DNA of 64,000 nt from Mortierella alpina (Eukaryota; Mortierellomycota; Mortierellomycetes; Mortierellales; Mortierellaceae). Within the stretch, counting starts at the first letter, position 1; every line of letters starts with the position of its first letter. Both the position numbers and the translations under genes were made by a program. This document shows positions 44,050-56,417 of the stretch, piece by piece. The notes beneath the pieces are model-generated. The model searched no databases, was not told the DNA's origin, and saw nothing but the letters and a program-made list of their open reading frames with translations. The stretch spans positions 620,001 to 684,000 of the forward strand of contig JANATF010000015.1 of assembly GCA_029449245.1 (NCBI GenBank), in the 5' to 3' direction.

Positions 44050-47000
44050 ATGATTGATTCTCACTTGTGGTCGCGTAACTGTCTCCCACTGCGCGAAATC
44101 ATCGAGATAGCAGGTCTCTTTCTGACATTTGCGCAGAGTATCAGCAATCCAAATGCTCTGCTCCTGTTGAGTGGCAATGTCAGCACGATACTCTCTGCTA
44201 TGGAGCACGGTGTGAGAAAGACTCTGGATCCATCGCTGTCTGCTGAGGATCAAGATCTGTGCGAGAATGTCGCCTCCATTCTTAACGAGCACGGGAAGCT
44301 GTGGGAACGCTTGCAAAATTCCACCAAGGCCAAGAGCAGTTTCAGGAAGGCTGAAAAGTGGTGGTAAATCAAAGTTGCAAGATGCAAAAAGAAAACTCTA
44401 CTTGTGGTTTGTTTTTCTCCTCGGGGTTTAGATTTTTCGTACGACACTCATCTCCGTTTTCACGCTTCCTTTTCGCAGCACGGCGACTCTCACCCCAGGC
44501 CAGCAACACCAAGGAGGCAACAACATAGTGATTCGTGAGATCGCCCATGTCCCGCCAGAGATATTCATTCGCGACGTGTGCTTGCGGCCCTCCAAGCCCA
44601 AATTGCCTGCGTCGGATGCACGCATTAGCAGTACTCCTCAACTGGTCTACTGCCTCATATTGCTGTCCAAGGCCACATCGGCACCTCACACTGTCACAGC
44701 CATGGGCGAGACCCTTGATGAAATTGAGCGCTCCTGGTTACAGACTATGGCAGAGGAAGTAGACGAGCAAAGGCGGCTCCGCTCACTTACAGGAAAGTTG
44801 ATAGCAGAGTTCATGGACGATGACATGAAAGAGCCCGATGCGATAGTGGAGATTGTGAGTCTGGCTCCTGTGCTCACTCAGACCAACTACCGGAAGCTGG
44901 TGGACCATTTCATTGTCAGTTTTGAGCAGGCAAAGTTGCTTGAGTTTGGACTGCTGGACGGGCTGGCACAATTGATCAAGAATGCAGAAGGTGGCCAACT
45001 ACTCCTCGCAGATCTCGTCAGCATCTTGGGCATTCTCAGCGCCCGTCTACAAATCACTCATCAACAGTCGAGCACCGATCTCTATGCGTTGGTGAAGGCA
45101 GTGTCGAATGTCTTGGATGCAATGGCCGATTGCAACGTCAAAGGACTGAGCCGTGAAGAGCTTCATGAGCCGCTGTCTCGATACTTGGATGGCCTGAAAG
45201 ACAACTCAGATCTGTATCTCGTCTACCACGCCGCATACGCGTATCAAGCACTGCAGTACATCCCTGACGACGAGTCTCCTCTACAGTCAGTACTGCGGCG
45301 TGCACGCGTCATGGTCTCTGGGATCTCAGGGGTGGTGAGTGCCGTCAAGGGTCTGGATCTTAACAAGTTACTCGACGGCTTGGAGGACCTACAAGAGGGT
45401 CTCGGTGGAGCCTATCAGATCGTGAAGACCGGGGTCAAAGGTGTTGCTGCGGCGGTGGAACTGGTTGATAGTGGAGCCGGACTCTTGGACAGTCTCAAGG
45501 AGGGACTCAGTTTCAGCCATAAGTGCGCATGGTACCCAGCTCTGCGTGGATCCGACGCATTCATCCAGAATGGTCAGTTGTCCAAGTTCAAACGGCTGGT
45601 TTGCGAGGCGCCATGCCGTCGCGATGTTGCGTTTCAACTTGGAGTATGCCAGCGACTTGGAGAGGTTGCAGCCAATCCACTATGGGACAACAGTACAAGG
45701 CAGCAGGCGGTCGATTTCCTGCTTGAGCTGTACAAGAATGATTCACAGTGGGGAAAGCAAGCCAGCAGCAAGAAGTGGATCCTCACAGTGTTGAAGCGGG
45801 TCAGTGAGCTGCCAAACAGGGATATTAGCGAGTATGCACTGGTAGTGCTGAAGGATCTGGAGAAGAGCGGCGATGGAGGACGACAGGAGCTGTATCGTGT
45901 GCATATGAAGGAGGCATCAAGTTCTTTCCCGCTCGAGGCGGCTCTGCAGACACCGTTGACTTCACCACTGCTCATCCGTGCACAGGACATTCCTGATGTC
46001 GAGGAGGACCTTCGCACCCTGAGGAAACGTCAGCTCAAGGACCGGACTAAAGCCGTGTACATTCCCCCTTGTGCCAAGGCAAATCGACAAGCCCCAGACA
46101 GTGCTTCATTCGATTTGATGGAGAACATGAACAAATTCCTCAAAAGTGGTTCGCAGGTGTTCCTTCTTCTGGGCGATTCTGGTGCTGGAAAGTCGACATT
46201 CAATCGGGAGCTCGAATGTGCTCTATGGTCCCGTTACAGCAGCACCGAAGACCCTATACCTCTCTTTATCCACTTGCCATCCATTGACAATCCGGAAAAG
46301 GACCTGATTGCTAAGCATCTCCGCCGTTGCGACTTCTTGGAGCCCCAGATTCGAGAACTCAAGAACAACCGTCGATTTACATTGATTTGCGATGGATATG
46401 ACGAGTGTCAGCAGATATACAACCTCTACACAAGCAACAACCTGAACGGAGATGGTCAGTGGAAGGTCAAGATGGTGATCAGTTGCCGGAGTGAGCGCCT
46501 TGGCTATGATTACAAGGATCGCTTTCAGCCTTCGACCGACGCCGTCTCATCAGCTGACGCGGGCAGTGATAAGTTTCAAGAGGCTGCCATTGTCCCGTTC
46601 TCTACAGTCCAGATCCACGACTACATCCACCGATATGTCACCCTTGTCAGACCACCGTGGCGTGCCAAGGCCTATCTTGCAGCACTTGAGAGAATCCCCA
46701 ATTTGATGGATCTGATCAAGAATCCATTTCTATTGTCGCTCTCCTTGGATGTGCTTCCTGGGTTTGTTGATATAGACAAGACCCAAGAGTTATTGGGTGT
46801 CACTATCACGCGTGTGGGACTTTATGACCGGTTTATCGAGCATTGGTTGGAGCGCGGCAAGAAGCGAGTAGGGGGTCGAGACCTTAGTCAGCAGGCGCGG
46901 GCTGCTTTTGATACGCTTGTGGACGAAGGCTTCACTGCAAACGGGATCGAATTCTTGAAGCGGTTAGCTGCGGCGATTTACAAGGAGCAGGCTGGTCATC

Positions 47001-49606
47001 CGATTGTCGAGTACTCAGGTATCAAGGATGAGGAAACATGGAAGGCTAGATTCTTCAGCCGCAAAGAGGAGAGCCAACTGTTGCGTGAGGCTTGTCCGCT
47101 GGCACGCAATGGCAACCAACATCGCTTTGTGCACAAATCACTTTTGGAATACTGCTTTACACGCGCTGTGTCCGACCCGCAAACAAGCCAACCCCCTCTT
47201 TCAGGACCAAGTATGACTCGTCGAGGCAGTGTGAGCTCCATGTTCAGCTTTGACGGGGAGACGGCAGCAGAGGAGTGCAAACTCACTGCTCGGCTAGCAG
47301 TGCTCAACACTCCCTTGGCGTGGAGGAGTTTCGTCGAGGAGCCATCGATCCTACAATTTCTGGCGGAGCGTGTGCTGCAAGAGCCTTCCTTCAAGGAACA
47401 GCTTTTTATGATGATTGAGCGCTCCAAGACCGACAAAGGCGGACGCATTGCGGCAACCAATGCGATCACAATACTGGTTAGAGCAGGGATACCGTTCATT
47501 GGAGCAGACCTGAGAGGGATTCGGATTCCAGGCGCGAACTTGAGCTTTGGGATGTTTGAAGGGGCGCAGCTGCAAGGAGCAGATCTGAGAAAGGTCAACT
47601 TTTCCAACATCTGGCTCCGCCAGGCCGATATGAGCGATTCGCAGATGACTGGCGTACGGTTCGGTGAATGGCCGTATCTGAAGGAAGACAGTAGAGTAAT
47701 GTGCGTTGTTTACTCACCGGATGGAAAGTCATTGGCAGCGGGCCTGTTTGACAACTCGATTATCGTGTATGACACGTTAACATGGACCAAAACCAACACA
47801 CTACTCGGCCATACGAACACTGTTTACTCCGTGGCATACTCATTTGACGGTCATCGGATAGCATCGGGCAGCCATGACAAGACGGTACGACTCTGGGACT
47901 CTCGAACCGGCGCTGCTCTGCTTACCATGGATGGTTTTACCCATGGAGTTCATACCGTGCTGTTCTCGCCTAACGGACATCAAGTCGCTTCCTGCAGCTG
48001 GGACGGAGTAGTACGGCTCTGGGACACGCAAACTGGTGCACTTGGCCTCAGCCTGACGGACACTGGCAGGCCATACAGCCTGGCGTATTCTCACGATGGT
48101 CACCAAATCGCCTTGGGATGTGGGGACAACATAGTGCGGCTCTGGGACGCGCAAACCGGAGTACCTGGACCTATTTTGACTGGACATACCAATTATGTTC
48201 GCGGTCTGGTGTATTCACCAAGTGGCCATCAAATCGCCTCAGGGAGTGATGACAATACGGTGCGTCTCTGGGACGCGCAAACCGGCACGCCTGGACCTAT
48301 TTTGACTAGTCACTCCGGAACCATTCGAACAGTGTCATATTCACCAAGTGGCCATCAAATTGCTTCAGGAAGCATTGATCGCACGATTCGACTATGGGAC
48401 GCACGAAGTGGTACATCAGGTTCAACCAGAAGCGGACATACCGGCATTGTAAGGTGTGTAACGTGGTCGCCAAGCGGGACTCAGATCGCCTCAGGAAGCT
48501 TTGACAGAACAGTGCGGCTTTGGGATGCGCACACCGGAGCTTCGGGACCCGGTCTTACTGGACATTCAAGTCGTGTTAGAAATTTGGTATACTCGCCCGT
48601 AGGAGACCACATTGCTTCCGTTGGTGGCGATGAGTCTGTGCGGCTCTGGGACGCGCAAACAGGGGCTTTGGAACTCATTTTGACTGGACATACTAATGAA
48701 GTTTGGAGCGTGGTGTGTTCCCCAAGCGGTCATCAGCTGGCTTCAGGCAGCGAAGACACCACTGTACGGCTCTGGAATGCGCAAACCGGAGCTTTGGATC
48801 TCATTTTGACTGGACACACAGGTACTGTTCGAAGCGTGGTGTACTCTCCAGACGGTCTTCAGCTTGCCTCAGGTAGTGAAGACGCGTCTGTGCGGCTCTG
48901 GGACGCGCAGACTGGCGAACCAGTGTCAGTACTAGACGGTCATTCAGAGGCCGTTACGAGCGTGGTGTATTCTCCAAGCGGCCATCACATTGCATCGGGC
49001 GGTATGGACAAGACCCTGCGGATATGGAACGTCGAAAGCGGTTTATTCACTTTGACTTTGACAGGTCATACAGCAGAGGTTTGGACTGTGGCATACTCGC
49101 GTAGTGGTCAAAGGATTGCCTCTTGTAGCGACGATGGTACAGTCCGGCTCTGGGATACTACATCGGGCGAGTCCTTGACAACTATGAACGACATCGATCA
49201 ACCCATCAATGGGCTTGCTTGGAGAGACACGGACGCTGGTAGTTATCTTGCAACCGGCAACGATGGAGCGACAGTTCGCATGTTGCAGGTGACAGAGAAG
49301 GACGGCAAACCGCATTTCAAGCTGCAATGGAGCTCGCCGCACGCTTCACTGAACACCATGGGCACCAATATTCAAAACGCGCACGGGTTAAGCAGAATGC
49401 AGATCCAGCTTTTGAAGCAGAGGGGCATTGTCGGCGAGCCGATCCGTCCTTTGAGCATTTGCACCGCGGGCAAAACTCTGATTAGCATGGCTGCTACTCT
49501 CAACCGACTGAGTACTTTGTCAAAGAAGGCGCGTTTGGATGACCTTGCAGGCGAGCCGTCTGCTGGAGGAATTGAGCCGAAGATGCAACCGCAAGAAGCC
49601 AACTAG
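44050..49606 (+). CDS. NLR-like STAND protein N3: helical N-terminus, NACHT, pentapeptide, 13 WD40
   Basis: Third paralog. Exons 44050-44363 and 44479-49606; 1813 residues. Same order of parts as N1: exon-1 hairpin, helical region, NACHT with GDSGAGKST at about 670 and DGYDE, late FVHKSLLEYCF motif, pentapeptide repeats, WD40 units at about 1178-1710 and the conserved tail. It has 13 WD40 units, one fewer than N4. The missing unit is exactly one repeat long, and its fifth unit reads as a fusion of N4 units 5 and 6. The last units are almost the same as in N4. The stop comes slightly early (ending PQEAN) because one base is missing relative to N1 near 49602, so the LAVEE-type end is lost. Its 46,858-47,270 block matches N1 rather than N2 or N4, a sign of gene conversion. 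Confidence 0.88.
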
Positions 49607-50112
49607 CCGTAGAAGAGTAGGACAGCTGCAATTTGGAAGTATACAAGTATCATACATTGACGTGCTGAACGACAATAATCGTGAAAAAAATCGCTATAAG
49701 CAACATATTGGCTACTACAGGGATGGTCTTGGAAGAAAACAGAGTTCGTTGCTGTGCCCAGTAGAGCTGACCTCATCCAGCGCAAAGCAATTTGAGGCCC
49801 TCCATGTTCCATCGTCACGCTTTTCTTGTGCAACACAAAGGCGAGGGCATACTTTTGCCGTCCCATGCTTCTCTCACTTTTCCCTTCTTGTCGTCTCCTC
49901 TTCACCCTATCCCTTCTCGTCTTCTCCGCGCGTAACACTGAGAGATCTACACCTAATCTGCTGAGGACAGAAGCGCCAATTTCATCTGCTGTATATCACC
50001 ATTCACCAGCCTCTGTAAGTATGGGCACAGGCATCTTTGAAGATAATATCATGGTCAGATCAGAGCACTGACATGTAAACTCCAGTGCTAGTCAACGCAA
50101 GCTGTCGGCGAG
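49607..50112. promoter_or_regulatory. N3-N4 spacer: N3 3' flank and N4 promoter
   Basis: Non-coding spacer of the duplicated type: downstream block (about 49620-49790), pyrimidine-rich block (about 49870-49930) and leader intron 50015-50085, followed by an in-frame TAG. Confidence 0.6.
50015..50085 (+). other. 5' leader intron of N4
   Basis: CTCT-GTAAGTAT donor to ACTCCAG acceptor, as in the other three copies. Confidence 0.6.
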
Positions 50113-53100
50113 ATGATTGATTCACACATGTGGTCGCGTAACAGTCTCCCACTGCGAGAAATCATCGAGATAGCAGGTCTCTTTCTGACATTTGCGCAGA
50201 GTATCAGCAATCTAAATGCTCTGCTCCTGTTGAGTGGCAATGTCAGCACGATACTCTCTGCTATGGAGCACGGTGTGAGAAAGACCCTGGATCCATCGCT
50301 GTCTGCTGAAGATCAAGATCTGTGCGAGAATGTCGCCTCGATTTTTACCGAGCACGGGAAGCTGTGGGAACGCTTGCAAAATTCCACCAAGGCCAAGAGC
50401 AGTTTCAGGAAGGCTGAAAAGTGGTGGTAAATCAAAGTTGCAAGATGCAAAAAGAAAACTCTACTTGTGGTTTGTTTTTCTCCTCGGGGTTTGGATTCTT
50501 GTACGACACTCATCTCCGTTTTCACTTTTCCATTCGCAGTACGATGACTCTCACGCCAGGCCAGCAGCACCAAGGAGGCAACAACAAGGTAGTGCGTAAA
50601 ATCGCCCATGTTCCGCCAGAGATATTCATTCGCGACGTGTGCGTGCGGCTCGCCAAGCCGAAATTGCCTGCGTCGGATGCACGCATTAGCAGTACTCCTC
50701 AACTGGTCTACTGCCTCGTCTTGCTTTCCAAGGCCACATCGGCACCTGACACTGTCACAGCCATGGACGAGACCCTTGATGAGATTGAGCGCTCCTGGCT
50801 ACAGACCATGGCAGAAGAAGCAGACGAGCAAAACCGCCTCCGTTCCCTTACTGGAAAGTTGATTGCAGAGTTCATTGACGACGACATGAAAGAGCCAGAT
50901 GCGATAGTTGAGATTGTGAGTCTCGCTCCTGTGCTCGATCAGATCAACTACCGAAAGCTGCTCAACCACTTCATCGTCAGTTTTGAGCAGGCAAAGTTGC
51001 TCGAGTTTGGACTGCTGGACGGGCTGGCACAGTTGATCAAGAATGCGCAAGGTGGCCATCTTCTTCCCGCAGATCTCGTCAGCATCTTGAATGCCTTCAG
51101 CGCTCGCCTACAAATCACTCATCAACAGTCAAGCACCGACCTCTATGCGTTGGTGAAGGCAGTGTCAAGTGTCCTGGATGCAATGGCCGATTGCAACGTC
51201 AAAGGACTGAGCCGTGATGAGTTGCATGAACCGCTGTCGCAATACTTGGATGGCTTAAAAAGCAATCCGGATCTATATCTTGTCTACCAGGCTGCGTATG
51301 CATATCAAGCGCTGCAGTACATCCCTGATAACGAGTCTCCTCTACAGTCAGTGCTGCGGCGTGCACGCGTCATGGTCTCTGGGATCTCAGGGGTGGTGAG
51401 TGCCGTCAAGGGCCTGGATCTGAACAAGTTACTCGACGGTTTGGAAGACCTACAAGAGGGTCTCGTGGGAGCCTATCAGATCGTGAAGACTGGGGTCAAG
51501 GGTGTAGCTGCGGCAGTGGAGCTCGTCGAGAGTGGAGCAGGACTCTTGGACAGCCTCAAGGAGGGACTCAGTTTCAGCCATAAATGTGCATGGTACCCAG
51601 CTCTTCGTGGATCCGACGCCTTCATCCGCGACGGTCAATTGTCCAAGTTCAAACGGCTGGTTTGCGAGGCGCCATGCCGTCGCGATGCTGCATTTCAGCT
51701 TGGGGTCTGCCAGAGATTTGGAGAGGTTGCAGCCAATCCACTATGGGACAACAGCACAAGGCAACAGGCAATCGATTTCCTACGTGAGCTATACAAGAAT
51801 GATGCAGAGTGGGGAAAGCAAGCCAGCAACAAGAAGTGGATCCTCACAGTGTTGAAGCGGCTCAGTGCGCTACAAAACAGGGATATCAGCGAGTATGCAC
51901 TGATTGTACTGAAGGATCTGGAGAAGAGCGGCGATGGAGGAAGACAGGAGCTGTATCGTGCGCATATGAACGAGGCATCAAGTTCTTTCCCTCTTGGGGC
52001 GGCTCTGCAGACACCGCCGACTTCGCCACTGCTCAACCGTGCACAAGACATTCCAGATGTCGAGGAGGACCTGCGCCGACTAAGGAAACGTCAACTCAAG
52101 GACCGGGCTAAAGCCGTTTACATTGCTCCTTGTGCCAAGGCAAATCGACAAGCACCAGACAGTGCCTCATTCGATTTGATGGAGAACATGAACAAGTTCC
52201 TCAAGAGCGATTCGCAGGTGTTCCTTCTACTAGGTGATTCTGGTGCTGGAAAGTCGACATTCAATCGGGAACTCGAATATGCTTTATGGACCCGCTACAG
52301 CAGCACCGAAGACTCTATACCTCTCTTCATCCACCTGCCATCCATCGACAATCCGGATAAGGACCTGATCGCCAAGCATCTCCGCCGTTGCGACTTCCTA
52401 GAGCCCCAGATTCGAGAAGTCAAGAACAACCGTCGATTCACACTGATTTGCGATGGATATGACGAGTGTCAGCAAATTTACAACCTCTACAGAAGCAATA
52501 GCCTGAACGACGATGGTCAGTGGAAGGTCAAGATGGTGATCAGTTGCCGGAGTGAGCACCTTGGCCATGATTACAAGGATCGCTTTCAGCCTTCGACCGA
52601 TACCGTCACATCAACTGAGGCAGGCAGTGGTCAATTTCAGGAGGCCGTCATTGTCCCGTTCTCTACAGTTCAGATCGAAGACTACGTCCACCGATATGTC
52701 AACCTCGCCAAACCACCGTGGCGTGCTAAGTCCTATCTTACAGCACTTGAGGGAATCCCCAGTTTGATGGATCTGATCAAGAATCCATTTCTGTTGACGC
52801 TCTCCTTGGATGTGCTTCCCGGGTTAGTTGATATAGACAAGACCCAAGCGGAAGTCAATATCACGCGTGTGGGACTCTATGATCGTTTTATCGAGCATTG
52901 GTTGGAACGCGGCAAGAAGCGAGTAGGAGGTCGAGACCTGAGTCAGAAGGCGCGGGCTGCTTTTGATACGCTAGTGGACGAGGACTTCGCAGCCAACGGG
53001 ATCGACTTTTTGAAGCGACTGGCAGCAGCAATGTACAAGGAGCAGGCAGGTCACCCGATCGTCGAGTACTCGCGCTTCAAAGATGGAAACACATGGAAGG

Positions 53101-55805
53101 CCGAGTTCTTCAGCCGCAAAGACGAAAGTCGGCTCTTGCGTGAGGCGTGTCCGTTGGCACGCAATGGCAACCAACATCGCTTTGTGCACAAATCACTTTT
53201 GGAATACTGCTTTACACTCGCTGTGTTTGACCCACAAGGGAGTGCACCTCCTCTTTCAGGACCAAGTGTGAGTCGTCGAGGCAGTGTGAGCTCCATGTTC
53301 AGCTTTGACGGTGAGATGGCAGCAGAGGAGTGTGACCTTACAAGTCGGCAAGCAATGCTCTACAGTCCCTTGGCATGGAAGAGTTTCGTGGAGGAGCCGT
53401 CGATACTGCAATTTCTGGCAGAGCGTGTGCAGCAAGAGCCGTCCTTCAAGGAACAGCTTTTGATGATGATCGAGTACTCCAAGACTGACAAAGGCGGACG
53501 TATTGCGGCGGCTAATGCGATCACAATACTTGTCAGAGCAGGGATACAGTTCATTGGAGCAGACCTGAAAGGGATTCGGATTCCAGGCGCAGACTTGAGC
53601 TTTGGGATGTTTGAAGGAGCGCAGCTGCAAGGATCGGATCTAAGAAAGGTCAACTTTTCCAACATAGGGCTCCGCCACGTCGACCTGAGCGGTTCGCTGA
53701 TGTCTGGCGCGCGGTTTGGTGAATGGCCGTATCTGAAGGAAGACAGCTATGTGATGTGCGTTGCTTACTCACCGGATGGAAAGTCATTAGCAGCGGGCTT
53801 GTATGACAACTCAATTATCGTGTATGACACTGTGACATGGACCAAAATCAACACACTACTCGGCCACACAAGCGCTGTTAATTCTGTGGCATACTCACTT
53901 GACAGTCATCGGATCGCTTCGGGCAGCGATGACAAGACGGTACGACTCTGGGATTCTCGAACCGGCGTTACCGTGCTTACCATGGACGATTTTAACAATG
54001 ATGTTGAAACTGTGCTGTTCTCGCCCATCGGTCATCAAGTCGCTTCCCGCAGCTTGGGCGGGGTAGTACGGCTCTGGGACACGCACACTGGTGCACTCGG
54101 TCTCAGCTTCACCGACCCTGGCAAGATTTTCAGCCTGGCATATTCTCCCGATGGTCACCAAATCGCCATAGGATGCGGGGACCACATTGTGCGGCTCTGG
54201 AACGCGCACACCGGTGCACCTGGTCCTACTTTGACTGGACATACTGCTTTTGTTCGCAGTGTGGTGTATTCACCAAATGGCCATCAAATTGCCTCAGGGA
54301 GTGATGACAAGACCGTGCGACTCTGGGATACTCAAACAGGCTCTCTTGGATTTACCTTGACCGGTCATTCCGATTACGTCAACAGCGTGGCGTATTCGCC
54401 CAGCGGCCATCAGATCGCCTCAGGGAGTGTTGACAAGACAGTGCGTCTCTGGGACGCGCAAAACGGCACGCCTGGACCTATTTTGACTGGTCACTCTGGT
54501 GTCATTAGAACAGTGTCGTATTCACCAAGTGGCCATCAAATTGCTTCAGGAGGTTATGATTGCACGATTCGGCTGTGGGACGCACGAAGTGTTACATCAG
54601 GTTCAACCAGAAGCGGACATACCGGCCTTGTAAGGTGTGTAACGTGGTCGCCAAACGGGACTCAGATAGCCTCAGGAAGCTTTGACAGAACGGTGCGGCT
54701 TTGGGATGCGCACACTGGAGCTTCAGGACCCGCTCTGATTGGACATGCAAGCCATGTTAGGGATTTGGTGTACTCGCGCAATGGACACCACATTGTTTCC
54801 GTTGGTGGCGACGAGTTTGTGCGGCTCTGGGACGCGCAGACAGGATCTTTGGAACTCACTTTGACTGGACATACAAATGAAGTTTGGAGCGTGGTGTATT
54901 CCCCAAGCGGTCATCAGCTGGCTTCAGGCAGCGAAGACACCACTGTGCGGCTCTGGGATGCGCAAACCGGAGCATTGGAACTCATTTTGACTGGACACAC
55001 AGGTACTGTTCGAAGCGTGGTATACTCTCCAGACAGTCTTCAGCTTTGCTCAGGCAGTGTCGACACCACTGTGCGGCTCTGGGATGCGGAGACTGGCGAA
55101 CCAGTGTCGGTACTAGACGGTCATTCAGAGGCCGTTACGAGCGTGGTGTATTCTACAAGCGGCCATCACATTGCATCGGGCGGTAAGGACAAGACCGTGC
55201 GGATATGGAACGTCGAAAGCGGATTATCCACTTTGATTTTGACAGGACATACAGCAGAGATTTGGACTGTAGCATACTCGCGTAACGGTCAAAGGATTGC
55301 CTCTTGTAGCAGCGACGGTACCATCCGGCTCTGGGACGCGATATCGGGCTACTGCTTAACAACTACGAACGACATCGATCAACCCATCTTTTCGCTCGCT
55401 TGGAGAGACACGGATGCTGGCAGTTATCTTGTAACCGGCAATTACGGAGCGACGGTTCGCATGTGGCGGTTGATGGAGAAGCACGGTCAGCCCCATTTCA
55501 ACCTGCAATGGAGCTCGCCGCACGCATCATTGAACACCTTGGGTGCCAAAATTCAAAACGCGCACGGTTTGAGCAAAATGCAGATCCAGCTCTTGAAGCA
55601 GAGAGGCATTGTTGGTGAGCCGATCCCTCCTATGAGCATTCGCACCGCGGGCAAAACGATGATTAGCATGGCTGCTACTGTCAACCGCCTGAGTACTCTG
55701 CCGAAGAAAGAACATTTGGATGATCTTGCAGCTGAGCCATTTGGTGGAGAATTCTATCCAGAGGTTTCTCACAAGGGTGCTGACGAGCATGCCGTAGAAG
55801 AATAG
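50113..55805 (+). CDS. NLR-like STAND protein N4: helical N-terminus, NACHT, pentapeptide, 14 WD40
   Basis: Fourth and last paralog. Exons 50113-50426 and 50540-55805; 1859 residues. Parts: exon-1 hairpin ending FRKAEKW, helical region with the conserved Gly/Val segment, NACHT with Walker A GDSGAGKST (670-678) and CDGYDE, late FVHKSLLEYCF motif, and a pentapeptide segment (FIGADLKGIRIPGADL). Then come 14 WD40 units (about 1175-1752) and the tail. Unit 3 has lost the usual Asp before the last strand (SLGGVVRLWD), unlike the Trp-Asp-Gly of N1 and N3. The C-terminus is full length, ending HAVEE before the GTAGAAGAATAG conserved in the array. The sequence just after the stop does not match the other 3' flanks, so the duplication boundary lies near 55,806. 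NTPase residues are intact, so the protein should be switch-competent. Confidence 0.88.
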
Positions 55806-56417
55806 GACATCAGTAGTCTGTGAATAAAGGTCAGAAGGCCTAGCTCTGCGCAACATACTTTCACTTTCTCAAATCCCAAAGATGGAGATCCCACTTGGAC
55901 CATTCGCCTATAATCAGTTTGCTGTTCCAACATATTCATAATGAGCATGAAGATCGCGCTTCCGTGACTTTTCTAGACCTCAGCAATATCTATCAAATAT
56001 ACGGATGCGGATACGGTATCCCTGCCATGAAGAGTAACTGGTGCTTAGTGCGAGACGCGAGGAGGCATAATCCTGTGTCATTGCTGTCATCTCCGAGAGT
56101 CAAGTGTGCATGAAAGAACTGCGCGCTTCGCTTCTGACGCGACAGAACGCGTATAAGGGGTACATGTCAGTGAAGGATCGTCGTTCGCGTCTCTGCAAGA
56201 CTTCAAGGTGATTTCGCGGCCCTGCCGATCTTCTTTCTTTTATATTTCTTTACGCGTTTATTTTTAGTACAATGGCTTCATTCATGGAGGTGCTGCTGGA
56301 ATATAAAAATACAAGAGGGGTACAGAGCAATATGAACGTTCCGGCGGCCCCCCTCTGCTTGCCCATGCAAACCATCGGGGGTCCCCAGTTAAAAAAATAT
56401 TGCAACCTCTCTGGGGC
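55806..56417. other. convergent 3' flanks of N4 and NOT1
   Basis: Gap between stops of convergent genes. After the first few bases it does not resemble the array spacers. T-rich and A-rich stretches near 56228-56270 and 56390-56398 may belong to the 3' untranslated region of NOT1. No gene seen. Confidence 0.55.

Larger units (their letters stand above)
31362..55805 (+). repeat. four-copy tandem duplication with unit of about 6.1-6.3 kb
   Basis: N1-N4 start codons are 6328, 6259 and 6063 bases apart, and leaders, coding exons and 3' flanks are all homologous. The unit therefore comprises a complete gene with its promoter. Inside each unit lies a second-level repeat, the 126-base (42-residue) WD40 unit: about 35128-36978, 41458-43176, 47698-49300 and 53749-55486. 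Confidence 0.9.
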
